Below are positions 51,344 through 59,878 of a stretch of 64,000 nucleotides of DNA, piece after piece; position 1 is the stretch's first letter, and each line of letters begins with the position of its first letter. The notes beneath the pieces are model-generated. The model worked only from the letters and a program-made list of their open reading frames with translations, made no database searches and was not told where the DNA came from. This DNA is from Sulfurivermis fontis. Its GTDB lineage: Bacteria > Pseudomonadota > Gammaproteobacteria > Thiohalomonadales > Thiohalomonadaceae. The DNA is taken from contig NZ_AP018724.1 in the NCBI RefSeq assembly GCF_004001245.1, positions 2,162,501 to 2,226,500 on the forward strand, in the 5' to 3' direction. A program made the translations under genes and the position numbers.

Positions 51344-51925
51344 GTGAAACTGTTGTTCACCATCGTGGCGGTTTTCAGCCTTTTGCAGGGCTGTGCCCCG
51401 GTCATCGTCGGTGGCGCCGCGGCCGGCGCTGTGGCCGTGGCCGATGATCAACGTACCACAGGCACCATCATCGATGATCAGGGAATCGAGCTGAAGATCG
51501 GCAAGGCCATCAACGACAATGCCGAATTGCGTGAGCAGACCCACATCAACATCACCAGTTTCAACGGCGTGGTGCTGCTGTCGGGCGAAGCGGCCACGGC
51601 GGCACAACGGGACCAGGCGGAAAAACTCGCCGCTGCCGTCGTCAAGGTACGCCGCGTCGTCAACGATATCGTCATCGGTCCCATCAGCTCGTTGGCCAGT
51701 CGCTCGCGCGACAGCTGGCTCACCACCAAGGTGAAGACGCAGCTGCTTGGCGACAAGGACGTACCCGGTAACCAGATCAAGGTACTCACCGAAGCACAGA
51801 CCGTCTATCTGATGGGCATGGTGACGCGCAGCCAGGGCGACCGTGCCGGCGAAATCACCCGCAACACCAGTGGTGTAAAACGCGTGGTGAAGCTTTTCGA
51901 GTACGTCGAACAACCGACACCGTGA
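51344..51925 (+). CDS. dolP: Dual BON-domain outer membrane lipoprotein DolP
   Basis: 193-residue lipoprotein (signal ending LLQGC, Cys17) with two BON domains (about 45-110 and 120-190), as in E. coli DolP (YraP), which sits at division sites and supports outer membrane integrity. GTG start at 51344 with GGAGAGGAGG upstream, 3 bp after the previous stop. Confidence 0.93.
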   Translation: MKLLFTIVAVFSLLQGCAPVIVGGAAAGAVAVADDQRTTGTIIDDQGIELKIGKAINDNAELREQTHINITSFNGVVLLSGEAATAAQRDQAEKLAAAVVKVRRVVNDIVIGPISSLASRSRDSWLTTKVKTQLLGDKDVPGNQIKVLTEAQTVYLMGMVTRSQGDRAGEITRNTSGVKRVVKLFEYVEQPTP

Positions 51926-51927
51926 CG

Positions 51928-53319
51928 ATGACCGCCTCTCTGCCGGCGGCGTTCCTCGACGCCCTGCGCGCCTTGCTCGGTAACGACGGCTGCATCACCG
52001 CCGCGGACGAGCGCTGGACCTACGGTTACGACAACAGCCGGCGCCACGCCCTGCCCGATGTGGTGGTACGCCCGACCGAGCACGCTCAGGTCGTGGCAGT
52101 CATACGCCTGTGCAACGACTACCGCGTGCCCCTGGTGGCGCGTGGTTACGGCACCGCCACCACCGGTGCGGCAGTACCGCTCAGCGCTGGCGTGGTGCTG
52201 TCGCTGGAGCGCATGAACCGCATCCTGCGCATCGATCCGGCCAACCGATTGATGGTGGTGGAGCCCGGCGTGACCAATCAGGCCGTGCAGGAAGCGGCGG
52301 CGGCCCACGGTTTCTTCTGGCCGCCCGATCCCACCAGCGCCGCGGTGTGCAGCGTGGGCGGCAACCTGGCCTGCAACGCCGCCGGACCACGTGCGGTGAA
52401 GTACGGCACGCCGCGCGAGAACGTGCTTGGCCTGCATGCCGTGACCGGTGGCGGTGTCGAGCTGCGCGCCGGCGTATTCACCACCAAGGGCGTGGTCGGC
52501 TACGACCTCACCCGCCTGCTCATCGGCTCGGAGGGCACCCTGGCGGTGATCACCGAGGCCACCCTCAAGCTGACACCGCTACCACAGGCACGGCGTACCC
52601 TGCAGGCCAGCTACCGCGACATGCGCAGCGCCGCCGAGGCGATCTCGCGCATCATGGCCCAGCCGGTGGTGCCCTGTGCGCTGGAGTTTCTCGATGCCAA
52701 GGCGATCGAAATGATCCGCGGCTACGCCGGCGACGTATTGCCTGCCCATGCCGGTTCGCTGCTGATGATCGAGGTGGACGGGCCCGCGGCCTGCCTCAAC
52801 GACGCGGCCCAGGCACTGATCGATGCCGCACGCGGCGCTGGCTGCATCGAAGTCATCGAGGCACGCACGACGGAGGAAGTGGCGGCCCTGTGGAAGACGC
52901 GCAAGGCACTGTCACCGGCCTTGCGCAAGGTGGCACCGAAGAAGATCAACGAAGACGTGGTAGTGCCGGTATCGCACATGCCGGAACTGATCGAAGGACT
53001 CGGCGGACTGGCCGAACGCTACCGCATCACCATTGTCAATTTCGGCCATGCCGGCAACGGCAACATCCATGTCAATCTGCTGGCCAATCCCGACGACCCG
53101 GAAGAAATGGAGCGCGCGCGGCTGTGCCTGTCGGAGGTATTCGACCTGGTGCTGCGTCTCGACGGCACGCTGTCCGGCGAGCACGGTATCGGGGTGGAGA
53201 AACGGGAGTTCGTCAGTCGCGAAATCGATCCGGCCACACTGGCCCTGATGCACGCCATCAAGGGGCAATTCGACCCCCAGGGGATTCTCAATCCCGGCAA
53301 GAAACTGCCGCCGGCTTAA
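51928..53319 (+). CDS. FAD-linked oxidase of the GlcD / D-lactate dehydrogenase type
   Basis: 463-residue flavoprotein oxidising a 2-hydroxy acid. FAD-binding type 4 (PCMH) domain with VPLVARGYGTATTGAAVPLSAGVVLS, LACNAAGPRAVKYG and VGYDLTRLLIGSEGTLAVITEA; C-terminal FAD-oxidase domain with the metal/substrate histidines in NFGHAGNGNIHVN and GEHGIGVEKREFV. No glcE/glcF genes follow, so a stand-alone D-lactate or D-2-hydroxyglutarate dehydrogenase is likelier than glycolate oxidase. GTG at 51922, overlapping the dolP stop, is an alternative start. Last of the lpoA operon. Confidence 0.9.
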   Translation: MTASLPAAFLDALRALLGNDGCITAADERWTYGYDNSRRHALPDVVVRPTEHAQVVAVIRLCNDYRVPLVARGYGTATTGAAVPLSAGVVLSLERMNRILRIDPANRLMVVEPGVTNQAVQEAAAAHGFFWPPDPTSAAVCSVGGNLACNAAGPRAVKYGTPRENVLGLHAVTGGGVELRAGVFTTKGVVGYDLTRLLIGSEGTLAVITEATLKLTPLPQARRTLQASYRDMRSAAEAISRIMAQPVVPCALEFLDAKAIEMIRGYAGDVLPAHAGSLLMIEVDGPAACLNDAAQALIDAARGAGCIEVIEARTTEEVAALWKTRKALSPALRKVAPKKINEDVVVPVSHMPELIEGLGGLAERYRITIVNFGHAGNGNIHVNLLANPDDPEEMERARLCLSEVFDLVLRLDGTLSGEHGIGVEKREFVSREIDPATLALMHAIKGQFDPQGILNPGKKLPPA

Positions 53320-53338
53320 TCACGCCATTATCATTTAG

Positions 53339-53370
53339 GGAAGCTCTGAATAAGTTCAGAGCTTCCTTTA
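53339..53370. terminator. Bidirectional intrinsic terminator (FAD oxidase / sspB)
   Basis: A perfect 12-bp stem (GGAAGCTCTGAA with TTCAGAGCTTCC, loop TAAG) stands between converging genes and is flanked by TTTA on one side and AAATG/CTAAAT on the other. It should end both transcripts. Confidence 0.85.
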
Positions 53371-53739
53371 CTTCACCACCCGCAAGGCTGGCTTCTTGTT
53401 TCCTTCCGGCGTGGTCGGCGGTGGGGTCTCCTCTTCCTCGGCAAACACCATGCCGCGGCCGTTTTCCCGCGCATAGATCGCCTGTACCGCGCCGATCGGC
53501 ACCACGATGTGATTGGCTACACCGCCAAAGCGGGCGCTGCAACCGATACTTTCGTTTTCAATAGCCAAACCCTGCACGGCAAAGGGGCCGATATTGAGCA
53601 CGATCTTGCCGTTCTCGACGAATTGCTGCGGCACGATGGTGCCGGGATAGCTGGCATCCACCAGGACATGCGGCGTCATTTCGTTGTCGACGATCCATTC
53701 GTACAGGGCGCGGATCAGATAGGGGCGGCTGGAAGTCAT
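53368..53739 (-). CDS. sspB: ClpXP adaptor SspB
   Basis: Delivers ssrA-tagged proteins to ClpXP. 123 residues: the conserved substrate-binding domain (RPYLIRALYEWIVDNEMTPHVLVDA, FGGVANHIVVPIGAVQAIYAREN) and a flexible tail ending KKPALRVVK, the ClpX-binding XB motif. ATG at 53739 preferred to TTG at 53751. Pairs with sspA on the same strand. Confidence 0.95.
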   Translation of the reverse strand: MTSSRPYLIRALYEWIVDNEMTPHVLVDASYPGTIVPQQFVENGKIVLNIGPFAVQGLAIENESIGCSARFGGVANHIVVPIGAVQAIYARENGRGMVFAEEEETPPPTTPEGNKKPALRVVK

Positions 53740-53751
53740 TGCTCTAGTCAA

Positions 53752-53815
53752 GTTGTAGGGCCCGCTGCGCGGGCGAAGACGTTCGGCAGGGTGACGCGTT
53801 CGGGCACACCCTACC
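53752..53815. repeat. Palindromic GTAGGG/CCCTAC element between sspA and sspB
   Basis: GTAGGGCCCGC at one end and GCACACCCTAC at the other are imperfect inverted copies, with the internal hairpin CCCGCTGCGCGGG. The sspA stop codon TAG is part of the CGGTAGGGTG end on the minus strand. Resembles the widespread TAGGGTG palindromes of gammaproteobacteria. Only one copy in this window. Confidence 0.5.
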
Positions 53816-54434
53816 GCATCTCTTTCTCGGCATCGCTCAGACTGGCCTTGAAGGCGCCACGCCGGAACAGGCGCTCCGTGTAGGCATTGAGGGCTGTGGC
53901 CTGGCGCGGCAGTTCAATACCCAGCAGCGGCAGACGCCATAGCAGCGGCAACAGGGCGCAATCGACCAGGGAAAATTCGTCACTGAGAAAGAAAGGCCTG
54001 GCGGCAAACGCCGGCAGCGACGCGATCAGATTGTCGCGCAGGTCTTTGCGCGCCTTGCTGGCCTGCTTCTCGGTGCCGTGCAGCACGACATCGGCGTGGG
54101 TGTAGAGATCCCGCTGGATGCGGTGCAGCATCAGGCGATGGCTGGCACGATTTACCGGGTCTACAGGCATCAACGGCGGATGGGGGAAACGCTCATCGAG
54201 ATACTCCATGATGATGACGGAGTCGTACAGGGCAAGCTCCCGATCCACCAGGGTGGGAACCTCGTTGTAGGGATTCAGTTCGATGAGGTCTTCCAGGCGG
54301 TCGCCCGGCTGTACATCCACTCGTTCGAACTCGATCCCTTTCTCGGCCAGTACGATACGCACACGATGGCTGTACATGTCGTTGGTGCCGGAGAACAGCA
54401 CCATGGCTGCACGTCTGTTGGCAATTACCGCCAT
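53811..54434 (-). CDS. sspA: Stringent starvation protein A
   Basis: GST-fold protein that binds RNA polymerase and aids stress survival. 207 residues: N-terminal thioredoxin-like domain (MVLFSGTNDMYSHRVRIVLAEKGIEFE) lacking a catalytic Cys or Ser, as is typical of SspA, and an all-helical C-terminal domain (FSLVDCALLPLLWRL). ATG 54434 has GGGAGAG upstream. Precedes sspB and follows the bc1 operon, an order shared with pseudomonads. Confidence 0.96.
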   Translation of the reverse strand: MAVIANRRAAMVLFSGTNDMYSHRVRIVLAEKGIEFERVDVQPGDRLEDLIELNPYNEVPTLVDRELALYDSVIIMEYLDERFPHPPLMPVDPVNRASHRLMLHRIQRDLYTHADVVLHGTEKQASKARKDLRDNLIASLPAFAARPFFLSDEFSLVDCALLPLLWRLPLLGIELPRQATALNAYTERLFRRGAFKASLSDAEKEMR

Positions 54435-54454
54435 GTCCGTCTCTCCCTTTGCAC

Positions 54455-54482
54455 AAAAAACAGGGGGGCATAGCCCCCCTGT
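54455..54482 (-). terminator. Intrinsic terminator of the bc1 operon
   Basis: On the minus strand ACAGGGGGGC and GCCCCCCTGT form a perfect 10-bp stem with a TAT loop, followed by TTTTT. It lies about 70 bp after the petC stop and before sspA. Confidence 0.92.
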
Positions 54483-54554
54483 CGGTGTTGCTGATCCCAG
54501 CGGAGGCCTGGGCCATTCTAGCACAGCCCTCCGCCCGGCCTGGCGGCCGCGGGA

Positions 54555-55283
54555 TTAATGCACGTCCTTCCAGTATTCCTTCTTCAACAGATAGGCCAGC
54601 ACGAAGAAGAAGGCCAGGAAGATCAGTACCTTCACACCCAGCTCCTGACGCTTCAGCTGTACCGGCTCGCCCATGTAGACCAGGAAGTTGACCAGGTCGC
54701 CCACGGCCGCGTCGTACTCGGCCGGGGTCATGGTGCCGGGCTTGACCATCTCGAAGCCGCTGATGGTGGCATGACCGTCCTCACCCGTGTGGTACACCGG
54801 CTTCTGCAGACCCTGCAACTCCCACAGCACGTGCGGCATACCGACGTCCGGGAACACCAGGTTGTTCACACCCATGGGCTTCTTCTCGTCGAGGTAGAAG
54901 GTGCGCATGTAGGTGTACAGCCAGTCGGCGCCACGGGCACGGGCGATGACCGACAGGTCAGGCGGCGGATTGCCGAACCAGCCCTTGGAGTCCGCCGCCG
55001 CCATGGCGATGGTCATGGTGTCGCCCACCTTGTCGGTGCCGAACATCATGTTGGCCTTCAGCTGCTCATCGCTGATGCCCAGGTCCGCGCCCATGCGATT
55101 GAAGCGCATGAACTGGGCCGAGTGACAGCTCAGACAGTAGTTGACGAACATCTGGGCACCACGCTGCAGGGAGGCCTGGTCACGCAGATTGACCGGGGCC
55201 TTGTCCAGGTGCACGCCGGCACCGGCAGCCAGGGCAAAGGCCGGCAGGGCTGCCATTACGAAAGCAATTACCAACTTTTTCAT
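54555..55283 (-). CDS. petC: Cytochrome c1 of the bc1 complex
   Basis: Passes electrons from the Rieske protein to soluble cytochrome c. 242 residues with an N-terminal signal (MKKLVIAFVMAALPAFALA), haem c site CLSCH (50-54), and a C-terminal anchor helix (VLIFLAFFFVLAYLLKKEYW). The ATG at 55283 overlaps the petB stop by 4 bp. The frame remains open upstream through petB but without homology. Confidence 0.96.
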   Translation of the reverse strand: MKKLVIAFVMAALPAFALAAGAGVHLDKAPVNLRDQASLQRGAQMFVNYCLSCHSAQFMRFNRMGADLGISDEQLKANMMFGTDKVGDTMTIAMAAADSKGWFGNPPPDLSVIARARGADWLYTYMRTFYLDEKKPMGVNNLVFPDVGMPHVLWELQGLQKPVYHTGEDGHATISGFEMVKPGTMTPAEYDAAVGDLVNFLVYMGEPVQLKRQELGVKVLIFLAFFFVLAYLLKKEYWKDVH

Positions 55284-56509
55284 TCTGTCACCCTCTCCGG
55301 AACCGGCTTGGTCTTGTCGATCTTGCTGTACCACGGCATCAGGAAGAAGAACGCGAAGTACAGGGCGGTGAAGAGCTGCGCCAGCAGCGTCTTGGTCGGC
55401 GTAGCCGCCTGCACGCCCAGCCAGCCCAGCACCACGAAGGAGATCACGAAGATGGTGATGGCGATCTTGAAGATCGGCCCCTTGTAGCGGATGGACTTGA
55501 CCGGACTGCGATCCAGCCAGGGCAACACGAACAGCACGGCGATGGCACCGAACATCACCAGCACACCAGGGAACTGCGAACCCGCGATGGGCGGAATGGC
55601 GCGCAGCATGGCGTAGAACGGGGTGAAGTACCACACCGGGGCGATGTGCTCAGGCGTCTTCAGCGGGTTGGCCGGTTCGAAGTTCGGGGCCTCCAGGAAG
55701 AAGCCGCCCATTTCCGGTGCGAAGAACACTACCGCCGCGAAGATGAACAGGAAGCCGGCGACGCCGACGATGTCCTTCACGGTGTAGTAGGGATGGAACG
55801 GAATACCGTCACGCGGAATGCCGTTTTCGTCCTTGTTCTTCTTGATCTCGATGCCATCCGGGTTGTTGGAACCCACCGCGTGCAGGGCCACGATGTGCAG
55901 GAACACCAGGGCGGCCAGGATGAACGGCAGCAGGAAGTGGAAGGCAAAGAAACGGTTCAGGGTGGCGTCGGAGATGACGTAGTCACCACGTACCCAGACC
56001 GACAGTTCCTCGCCGACGAAGGGCACGGCGGCGAACAGGTTGACGATAACCTGGGCACCCCAGAACGACATCTGGCCCCACGGCAGCAGGTAGCCGAAGA
56101 AGGCGGTGGCCATCATCACCAGGTAGATAATCACGCCGATGATCCACAGCAACTCGCGCGGCTTGCGGTAGGAACCGTAGATCAGGCCGCGGAACATGTG
56201 CAGATAGATGACGATGAAGAAGGCCGACGCGCCGGTGGAATGCAGGTAGCGGATCAGCCAGCCCCAGTCCACGTCGCGCATGATGTACTCGACGGAGGCG
56301 AAGGCCAGACCGGCATCGGGTTTGTAGCTCATCGCCAGCCAAACGCCGGTGAGGATCTGGTTGACCAGCACCAACAGGGCCAGGGAACCGAAGAAATACC
56401 AGAAGTTGAAGTTCTTCGGCGCGTAGTACTTGGAAAGGTGGGCTTCCCAGGTTTCGGTCGCGGGGAAGCGCTCGTCCACCCACGCCATGAATTTTTTCAT
56501 CGTGCTCAT
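55280..56509 (-). CDS. petB: Cytochrome b of the bc1 complex
   Basis: 409-residue membrane core of complex III, with eight helices, the four haem-ligand histidines (for example RYLHSTGASAFFIVIYLHMFRGL and FLLPFILAALVFLHIVALHAVGS) and the quinol-site PEW-type region replaced here by APVWYFTPFYAMLRAIP. N- and C-terminal parts are joined in one gene as in other proteobacteria. Lies 2 bp after petA. Confidence 0.97.
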   Translation of the reverse strand: MSTMKKFMAWVDERFPATETWEAHLSKYYAPKNFNFWYFFGSLALLVLVNQILTGVWLAMSYKPDAGLAFASVEYIMRDVDWGWLIRYLHSTGASAFFIVIYLHMFRGLIYGSYRKPRELLWIIGVIIYLVMMATAFFGYLLPWGQMSFWGAQVIVNLFAAVPFVGEELSVWVRGDYVISDATLNRFFAFHFLLPFILAALVFLHIVALHAVGSNNPDGIEIKKNKDENGIPRDGIPFHPYYTVKDIVGVAGFLFIFAAVVFFAPEMGGFFLEAPNFEPANPLKTPEHIAPVWYFTPFYAMLRAIPPIAGSQFPGVLVMFGAIAVLFVLPWLDRSPVKSIRYKGPIFKIAITIFVISFVVLGWLGVQAATPTKTLLAQLFTALYFAFFFLMPWYSKIDKTKPVPERVTE

Positions 56510-56511
56510 GG

Positions 56512-57111
56512 TTACGCAGCGCCTCCATCTTCACCGATCAGGATACGGGTGTCGCTCAGATACTTGTGCGGCGGCACCACCAGATTCGACGGGGCCGGCA
56601 CGCCGGAGAAGACACGGCCGGCGAGGTCGAAGCGGGAGCCGTGGCAGGGGCAGAAGAAGCCGCCCTTCCAGTCCGGGCCACCCAGGTCGGCGGCACCGAT
56701 ATCGGGACGGTAGGTGGGGGAGCAACCCAGATGGGTGCAGATACCGACCAGCACGGCGTATTCCGGCTTGATGGAACGGTATGCGTTCTTGGCATACTCC
56801 GGCTGCTGAGCCGTGTTCTCGGAGGCCGGATCGAGCAGCTTGCCGTCGAGGCTCGGCAGGTCCTTCAGATTCTCCTCGGTGCGGCGCACGATCCACACCG
56901 GCTTGCCGCGCCATTCCACGGTCAGTTTCTGGCCGGGTTCCAGTTTGCTTACGTCCGCCTCAACCGGCGCGCCAGCAGCCTTGGCCTTTTCGCTGGGCTG
57001 CATGGACAGGACGAAGGGGGTCAGGGCATACACGGCTCCCACGCCGCCGACCACCGAGGTGGCCGCCGTCAGGAACCGGCGCCGACCCTTATCAACGCCT
57101 TCAGTGCTCAT
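56512..57111 (-). CDS. petA: Rieske iron-sulfur subunit of the bc1 complex
   Basis: 199 residues: a Tat-type N-terminus (GRRRFLTAATSVVGGVGAVYAL) that stays as membrane anchor, and the Rieske domain with cluster ligands CTHLGC (Cys125, His127; disulfide Cys130) and CPCHGS (Cys154, His157; disulfide Cys156). ATG 57111 is used; a TTG one codon upstream is ignored. First gene of petABC, about 235 bp downstream of nif3 on the same strand. That gap holds a weak hairpin but no promoter that could be named with confidence. Confidence 0.97.
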   Translation of the reverse strand: MSTEGVDKGRRRFLTAATSVVGGVGAVYALTPFVLSMQPSEKAKAAGAPVEADVSKLEPGQKLTVEWRGKPVWIVRRTEENLKDLPSLDGKLLDPASENTAQQPEYAKNAYRSIKPEYAVLVGICTHLGCSPTYRPDIGAADLGGPDWKGGFFCPCHGSRFDLAGRVFSGVPAPSNLVVPPHKYLSDTRILIGEDGGAA

Positions 57112-57321
57112 CAATACTCTCTCCCGAAGTCAGGCAAAAAAACAAAAACCCGGGCCCTGGCCTTGGCAGTGCTACGGCCGTGACCGTACCGGGCAAACGC
57201 TAAAAAAACCGTCTTGATGCAGTTCGAAGTCGCTTCCGGCCTTACCACTTTCAGTAAGTCAGAAGATACCTATTGAGAATTAGCCGCGTAGTTTCATACA
57301 AAGACCTGCGCCGGGTCAAGG

Positions 57322-57344
57322 AAAGAACGCCCCCAGTGCGGGGC
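57322..57344 (-). terminator. Weak hairpin after nif3
   Basis: On the minus strand GCCCC and GGGGC close a GCACTG loop and are followed by GTTCTTTC, just after the nif3 stop codon. A short stem with a mixed T-tract; plausible terminator separating nif3 from petABC. Confidence 0.35.
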
Positions 57345-57346
57345 TT

Positions 57347-58105
57347 TCATACCGGGTTGTCGATGTCGATAAATTCATGATTGATAGCAAATTTCCGAGC
57401 CAAATACTCACCTAATGCCTGCACGCCATAACGCTCGGTGGCGTGATGGCCAGCACCGAAGTAATCGATACCCAGTTCGCGTGCCGCGTGCACCGTCTGC
57501 TCCGACACCTCGCCGCTGATGAAGCCATCCAGCCCCAGGGCCGCGGCCTGCTCGATCCAACCCTGGGCCGCCCCGCTGCACCAGCCGATGCGCCGCAGAG
57601 GACGGTCGCCGCCGCTGACATGCAACGGTGTCCGCCCCAGGCAACGGCCGATGTGGGCGGCCAGTTCCGCCCCGGACAGGCCCTGCGGCAGGGAACCGTG
57701 GAACGCGATGCCGCCGCCCGGTCCCTTGCCGAAGCGCCCCTCGACGGACAGGCCCAGCACCTGGCCGAGACGGGCGTTGTTACCCAGCTCGGCATGACCG
57801 TCCAGCGGCAGATGATAGGCCACCAGGCTGATGTCATTGGCCAGCAGGGACTTCAGCCGGCGCTGCTTCATGCCTACCACGCGGGGATCCTCCCCGTTCC
57901 AGAACCAGCCGTGATGCACCAGGAGGGCGTCGGCCCCGCGGACGATGGCCGCCTCGATCAGCGCCTGGCTGGCGGTGACACCGCTGACCAGCCGCCGCAC
58001 CTCGCCCCGCCCCTCCACCTGCAGACCGTTGGGACAGTAGTCCTGGTAATCGTCCACCTGCAGCAGATTGTTGCTCCAGGTCACAAGCTCGTTCAGTCGC
58101 ACCAT
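57347..58105 (-). CDS. Nif3-family dinuclear metal-centre protein
   Basis: 252-residue hexameric metal-binding protein (YbgI/Nif3 type 1). Metal-ligand motifs are VHHGWFW, AYHLPLDGH, and the C-terminal GISGEVSEQ-like FISGEVSEQ with FGAGHHATERYG. E. coli YbgI has been linked to GTP cyclohydrolase-like or RNA-related functions, but the activity is not settled. ATG 58105 is chosen over an upstream TTG. Divergent from the DegS/AlgW gene, as next to algW in Pseudomonas. Confidence 0.92.
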   Translation of the reverse strand: MVRLNELVTWSNNLLQVDDYQDYCPNGLQVEGRGEVRRLVSGVTASQALIEAAIVRGADALLVHHGWFWNGEDPRVVGMKQRRLKSLLANDISLVAYHLPLDGHAELGNNARLGQVLGLSVEGRFGKGPGGGIAFHGSLPQGLSGAELAAHIGRCLGRTPLHVSGGDRPLRRIGWCSGAAQGWIEQAAALGLDGFISGEVSEQTVHAARELGIDYFGAGHHATERYGVQALGEYLARKFAINHEFIDIDNPV

Positions 58106-58171
58106 GCCGCGCACCCGCAATTACGTTAAAATCAGCGCCTTCCATACAACCCTCGGCGCGGGACTCCCTGC

Positions 58172-59332
58172 ATGAAGCTCTACCGGCCCATCGTCTTTCT
58201 GGTCCAGTCCGTCACCATCGGCCTGGCCGTCGCCTTTCTGGTCCTGGTGTGGAAGCCGGACCTGCTCGACAACGGCAAGAAGGTGGTGGCCTTCATCGAA
58301 AGCACGCCGGGCGCGCGCCCGACACCGGCCTCCGGCCCCGTATCCTACGCAGACGCCGTGGAGTTTGCAGCCCCGGCGGTGGTGAACATCTATACCAGCA
58401 AGACCGTCACCACGCGCAGCCCGCTGTTCGACGACCCGCTGTTCCGCCACTTCTTCGGCGACCGTTTCGGTGCCGTGCCGCGCAGCCGCCAGGAGACCAG
58501 CCTCGGCTCCGGTGTCATCGTCAGCGACCAGGGCTACATCCTCACCAACAACCATGTGGTGGCCGAAGCGGAAGAAATCGAAGTCGCCCTGCGCGACGGG
58601 CGCACGGCCCGTGGCAAGGTGGTGGGCACCGATCCGGACACCGATCTCGCCGTGGTCAAGGTGGAGCTGGGCGACCTGCCCGCCATCGTCCTGGGCGACT
58701 CCGAGCAGCTGCGTGTAGGTGACGTGGTGCTGGCCATCGGCAATCCCTTCGGTGTCGGCCAGACCGTCACCCTGGGCATCGTCAGCGCCACCGGCCGCAG
58801 CCAGCTCGGCATCAGCACCTTCGAGAACTTCATCCAGACCGATGCCGCCATCAACCCGGGCAACTCCGGCGGCGCCCTGATCAACGCCGGCGGCGAACTG
58901 GTCGGCATCAATACCGCCATATTCTCCCGTACCGGTGGCTCCCAGGGCATCGGCTTCGCCATTCCGGTGAGCCTGGCGCGCGGCGTGATGCAGCAGATCA
59001 TCGAACAGGGCCGCGTCAGCCGCGGCTGGCTCGGCGTGGAAATTCAGGAAATGACTGCGGCCCTGGCCGAGTCCTTCGGCCTCAGTGAACAGCGCGGCAT
59101 CATCATCGCCGGCGTGCTCAAACGCGGCCCGGCCGATCGGGCCGGCCTGCAGCCGGGTGATGTGATCCTGGAAATCAACGGCAACCCCATGCGCGATGTG
59201 CGCACCGCCCTCAACGTCATCACCCAGACCAAGCCGGGCCAGCGCATCCGCGTCAAGGGACTGCGCAACCGCAAGACCTTCGAACTGGAGGCCGAGGTGG
59301 CGGAACGGCCGGTGCAGAACACCGAACAGTAA
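58172..59332 (+). CDS. Periplasmic serine protease of the DegS/AlgW type
   Basis: 386 residues: an uncleaved N-terminal membrane anchor (about residues 7-28), a trypsin-like domain with His128 (TNNHVV), Asp158 (DTDLAVVK) and Ser232 (INPGNSGGAL), and one PDZ domain (RGWLGVEIQEM... GIIIAGVLKRGPADRAGL). One PDZ plus a membrane anchor fits DegS/AlgW, which start RseA/MucA cleavage to release sigma-E when misfolded porin ends bind the PDZ. The nif3 and his/murA neighbours match the algW locus of Pseudomonas. Confidence 0.93.
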   Translation: MKLYRPIVFLVQSVTIGLAVAFLVLVWKPDLLDNGKKVVAFIESTPGARPTPASGPVSYADAVEFAAPAVVNIYTSKTVTTRSPLFDDPLFRHFFGDRFGAVPRSRQETSLGSGVIVSDQGYILTNNHVVAEAEEIEVALRDGRTARGKVVGTDPDTDLAVVKVELGDLPAIVLGDSEQLRVGDVVLAIGNPFGVGQTVTLGIVSATGRSQLGISTFENFIQTDAAINPGNSGGALINAGGELVGINTAIFSRTGGSQGIGFAIPVSLARGVMQQIIEQGRVSRGWLGVEIQEMTAALAESFGLSEQRGIIIAGVLKRGPADRAGLQPGDVILEINGNPMRDVRTALNVITQTKPGQRIRVKGLRNRKTFELEAEVAERPVQNTEQ

Positions 59333-59860
59333 TCAGAACAAGGCGCGGAGCTTGTTCCACAGCGCCGTGAAGTGGGCCACCGCCGCCGGATCGCTCTGCT
59401 CCGGCGTCCACAGGTGGCTGCCTATGCCCAGTTGGGCCAGCACGTACTCGCCCAGAGCAAGCTGTCCGACGGCGGTGTAACCCGTCGCCAGTTGGCCGAT
59501 GCCGAACTCCACCCCCAGCGCCAGCTGCCCCAGCGCGTACCAGCCGCTGGCCGCCTGCCCCAATCCGAACAGCAGACCCACCCCGGCCTGCCCGATGGCA
59601 CACAGACCAAAGGCCGCCTGCCCCAGGGCGATACCCCCCACCGCCACCCGGCCCACGGCGATCACCCCGCGTGCCGTGGTGAGTCGACCGGTCTGCGGGT
59701 CGATGCCACGGGTGTAGTGCAGCAATGGCCAGCCGAGCAGTTCGGCATGGGAGGTGAATTCGGCGTAGTAGCGCCCCTGCTCCGACAGGTGGGTGCGCCA
59801 GGTGCCCCAGGCGGTCTTTTCGATTTTGTAGTCGACGGGTTGCAGCAGCAGGTTCTTCAT
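59333..59860 (-). CDS. Unknown protein with eight decapeptide repeats
   Basis: 175 residues, not recognised. Residues 1-60 form a soluble N-terminal part (KTAWGTWRTHLSEQGRYYAE). Residues 65-147 consist of eight consecutive units of 10 or 11 residues with the pattern G-x-x-(A/G)-(L/I/V)-G-Q-(L/A)-A-x, for example GGIALGQAAF and GWYALGQLAL. A short C-terminal tail follows (PEQSDPAAVAHFTALWNKL). There is no signal peptide. It starts 18 bp after hisC on the same strand and its stop abuts the stop of the converging protease gene, so it is probably the last gene of the his operon. The regular glycine spacing suggests a solenoid or tightly packed helical hairpins in a membrane. Confidence 0.75.
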   Translation of the reverse strand: MKNLLLQPVDYKIEKTAWGTWRTHLSEQGRYYAEFTSHAELLGWPLLHYTRGIDPQTGRLTTARGVIAVGRVAVGGIALGQAAFGLCAIGQAGVGLLFGLGQAASGWYALGQLALGVEFGIGQLATGYTAVGQLALGEYVLAQLGIGSHLWTPEQSDPAAVAHFTALWNKLRALF

Positions 59861-59878
59861 GCCGGTCCCCGCGCTGTC

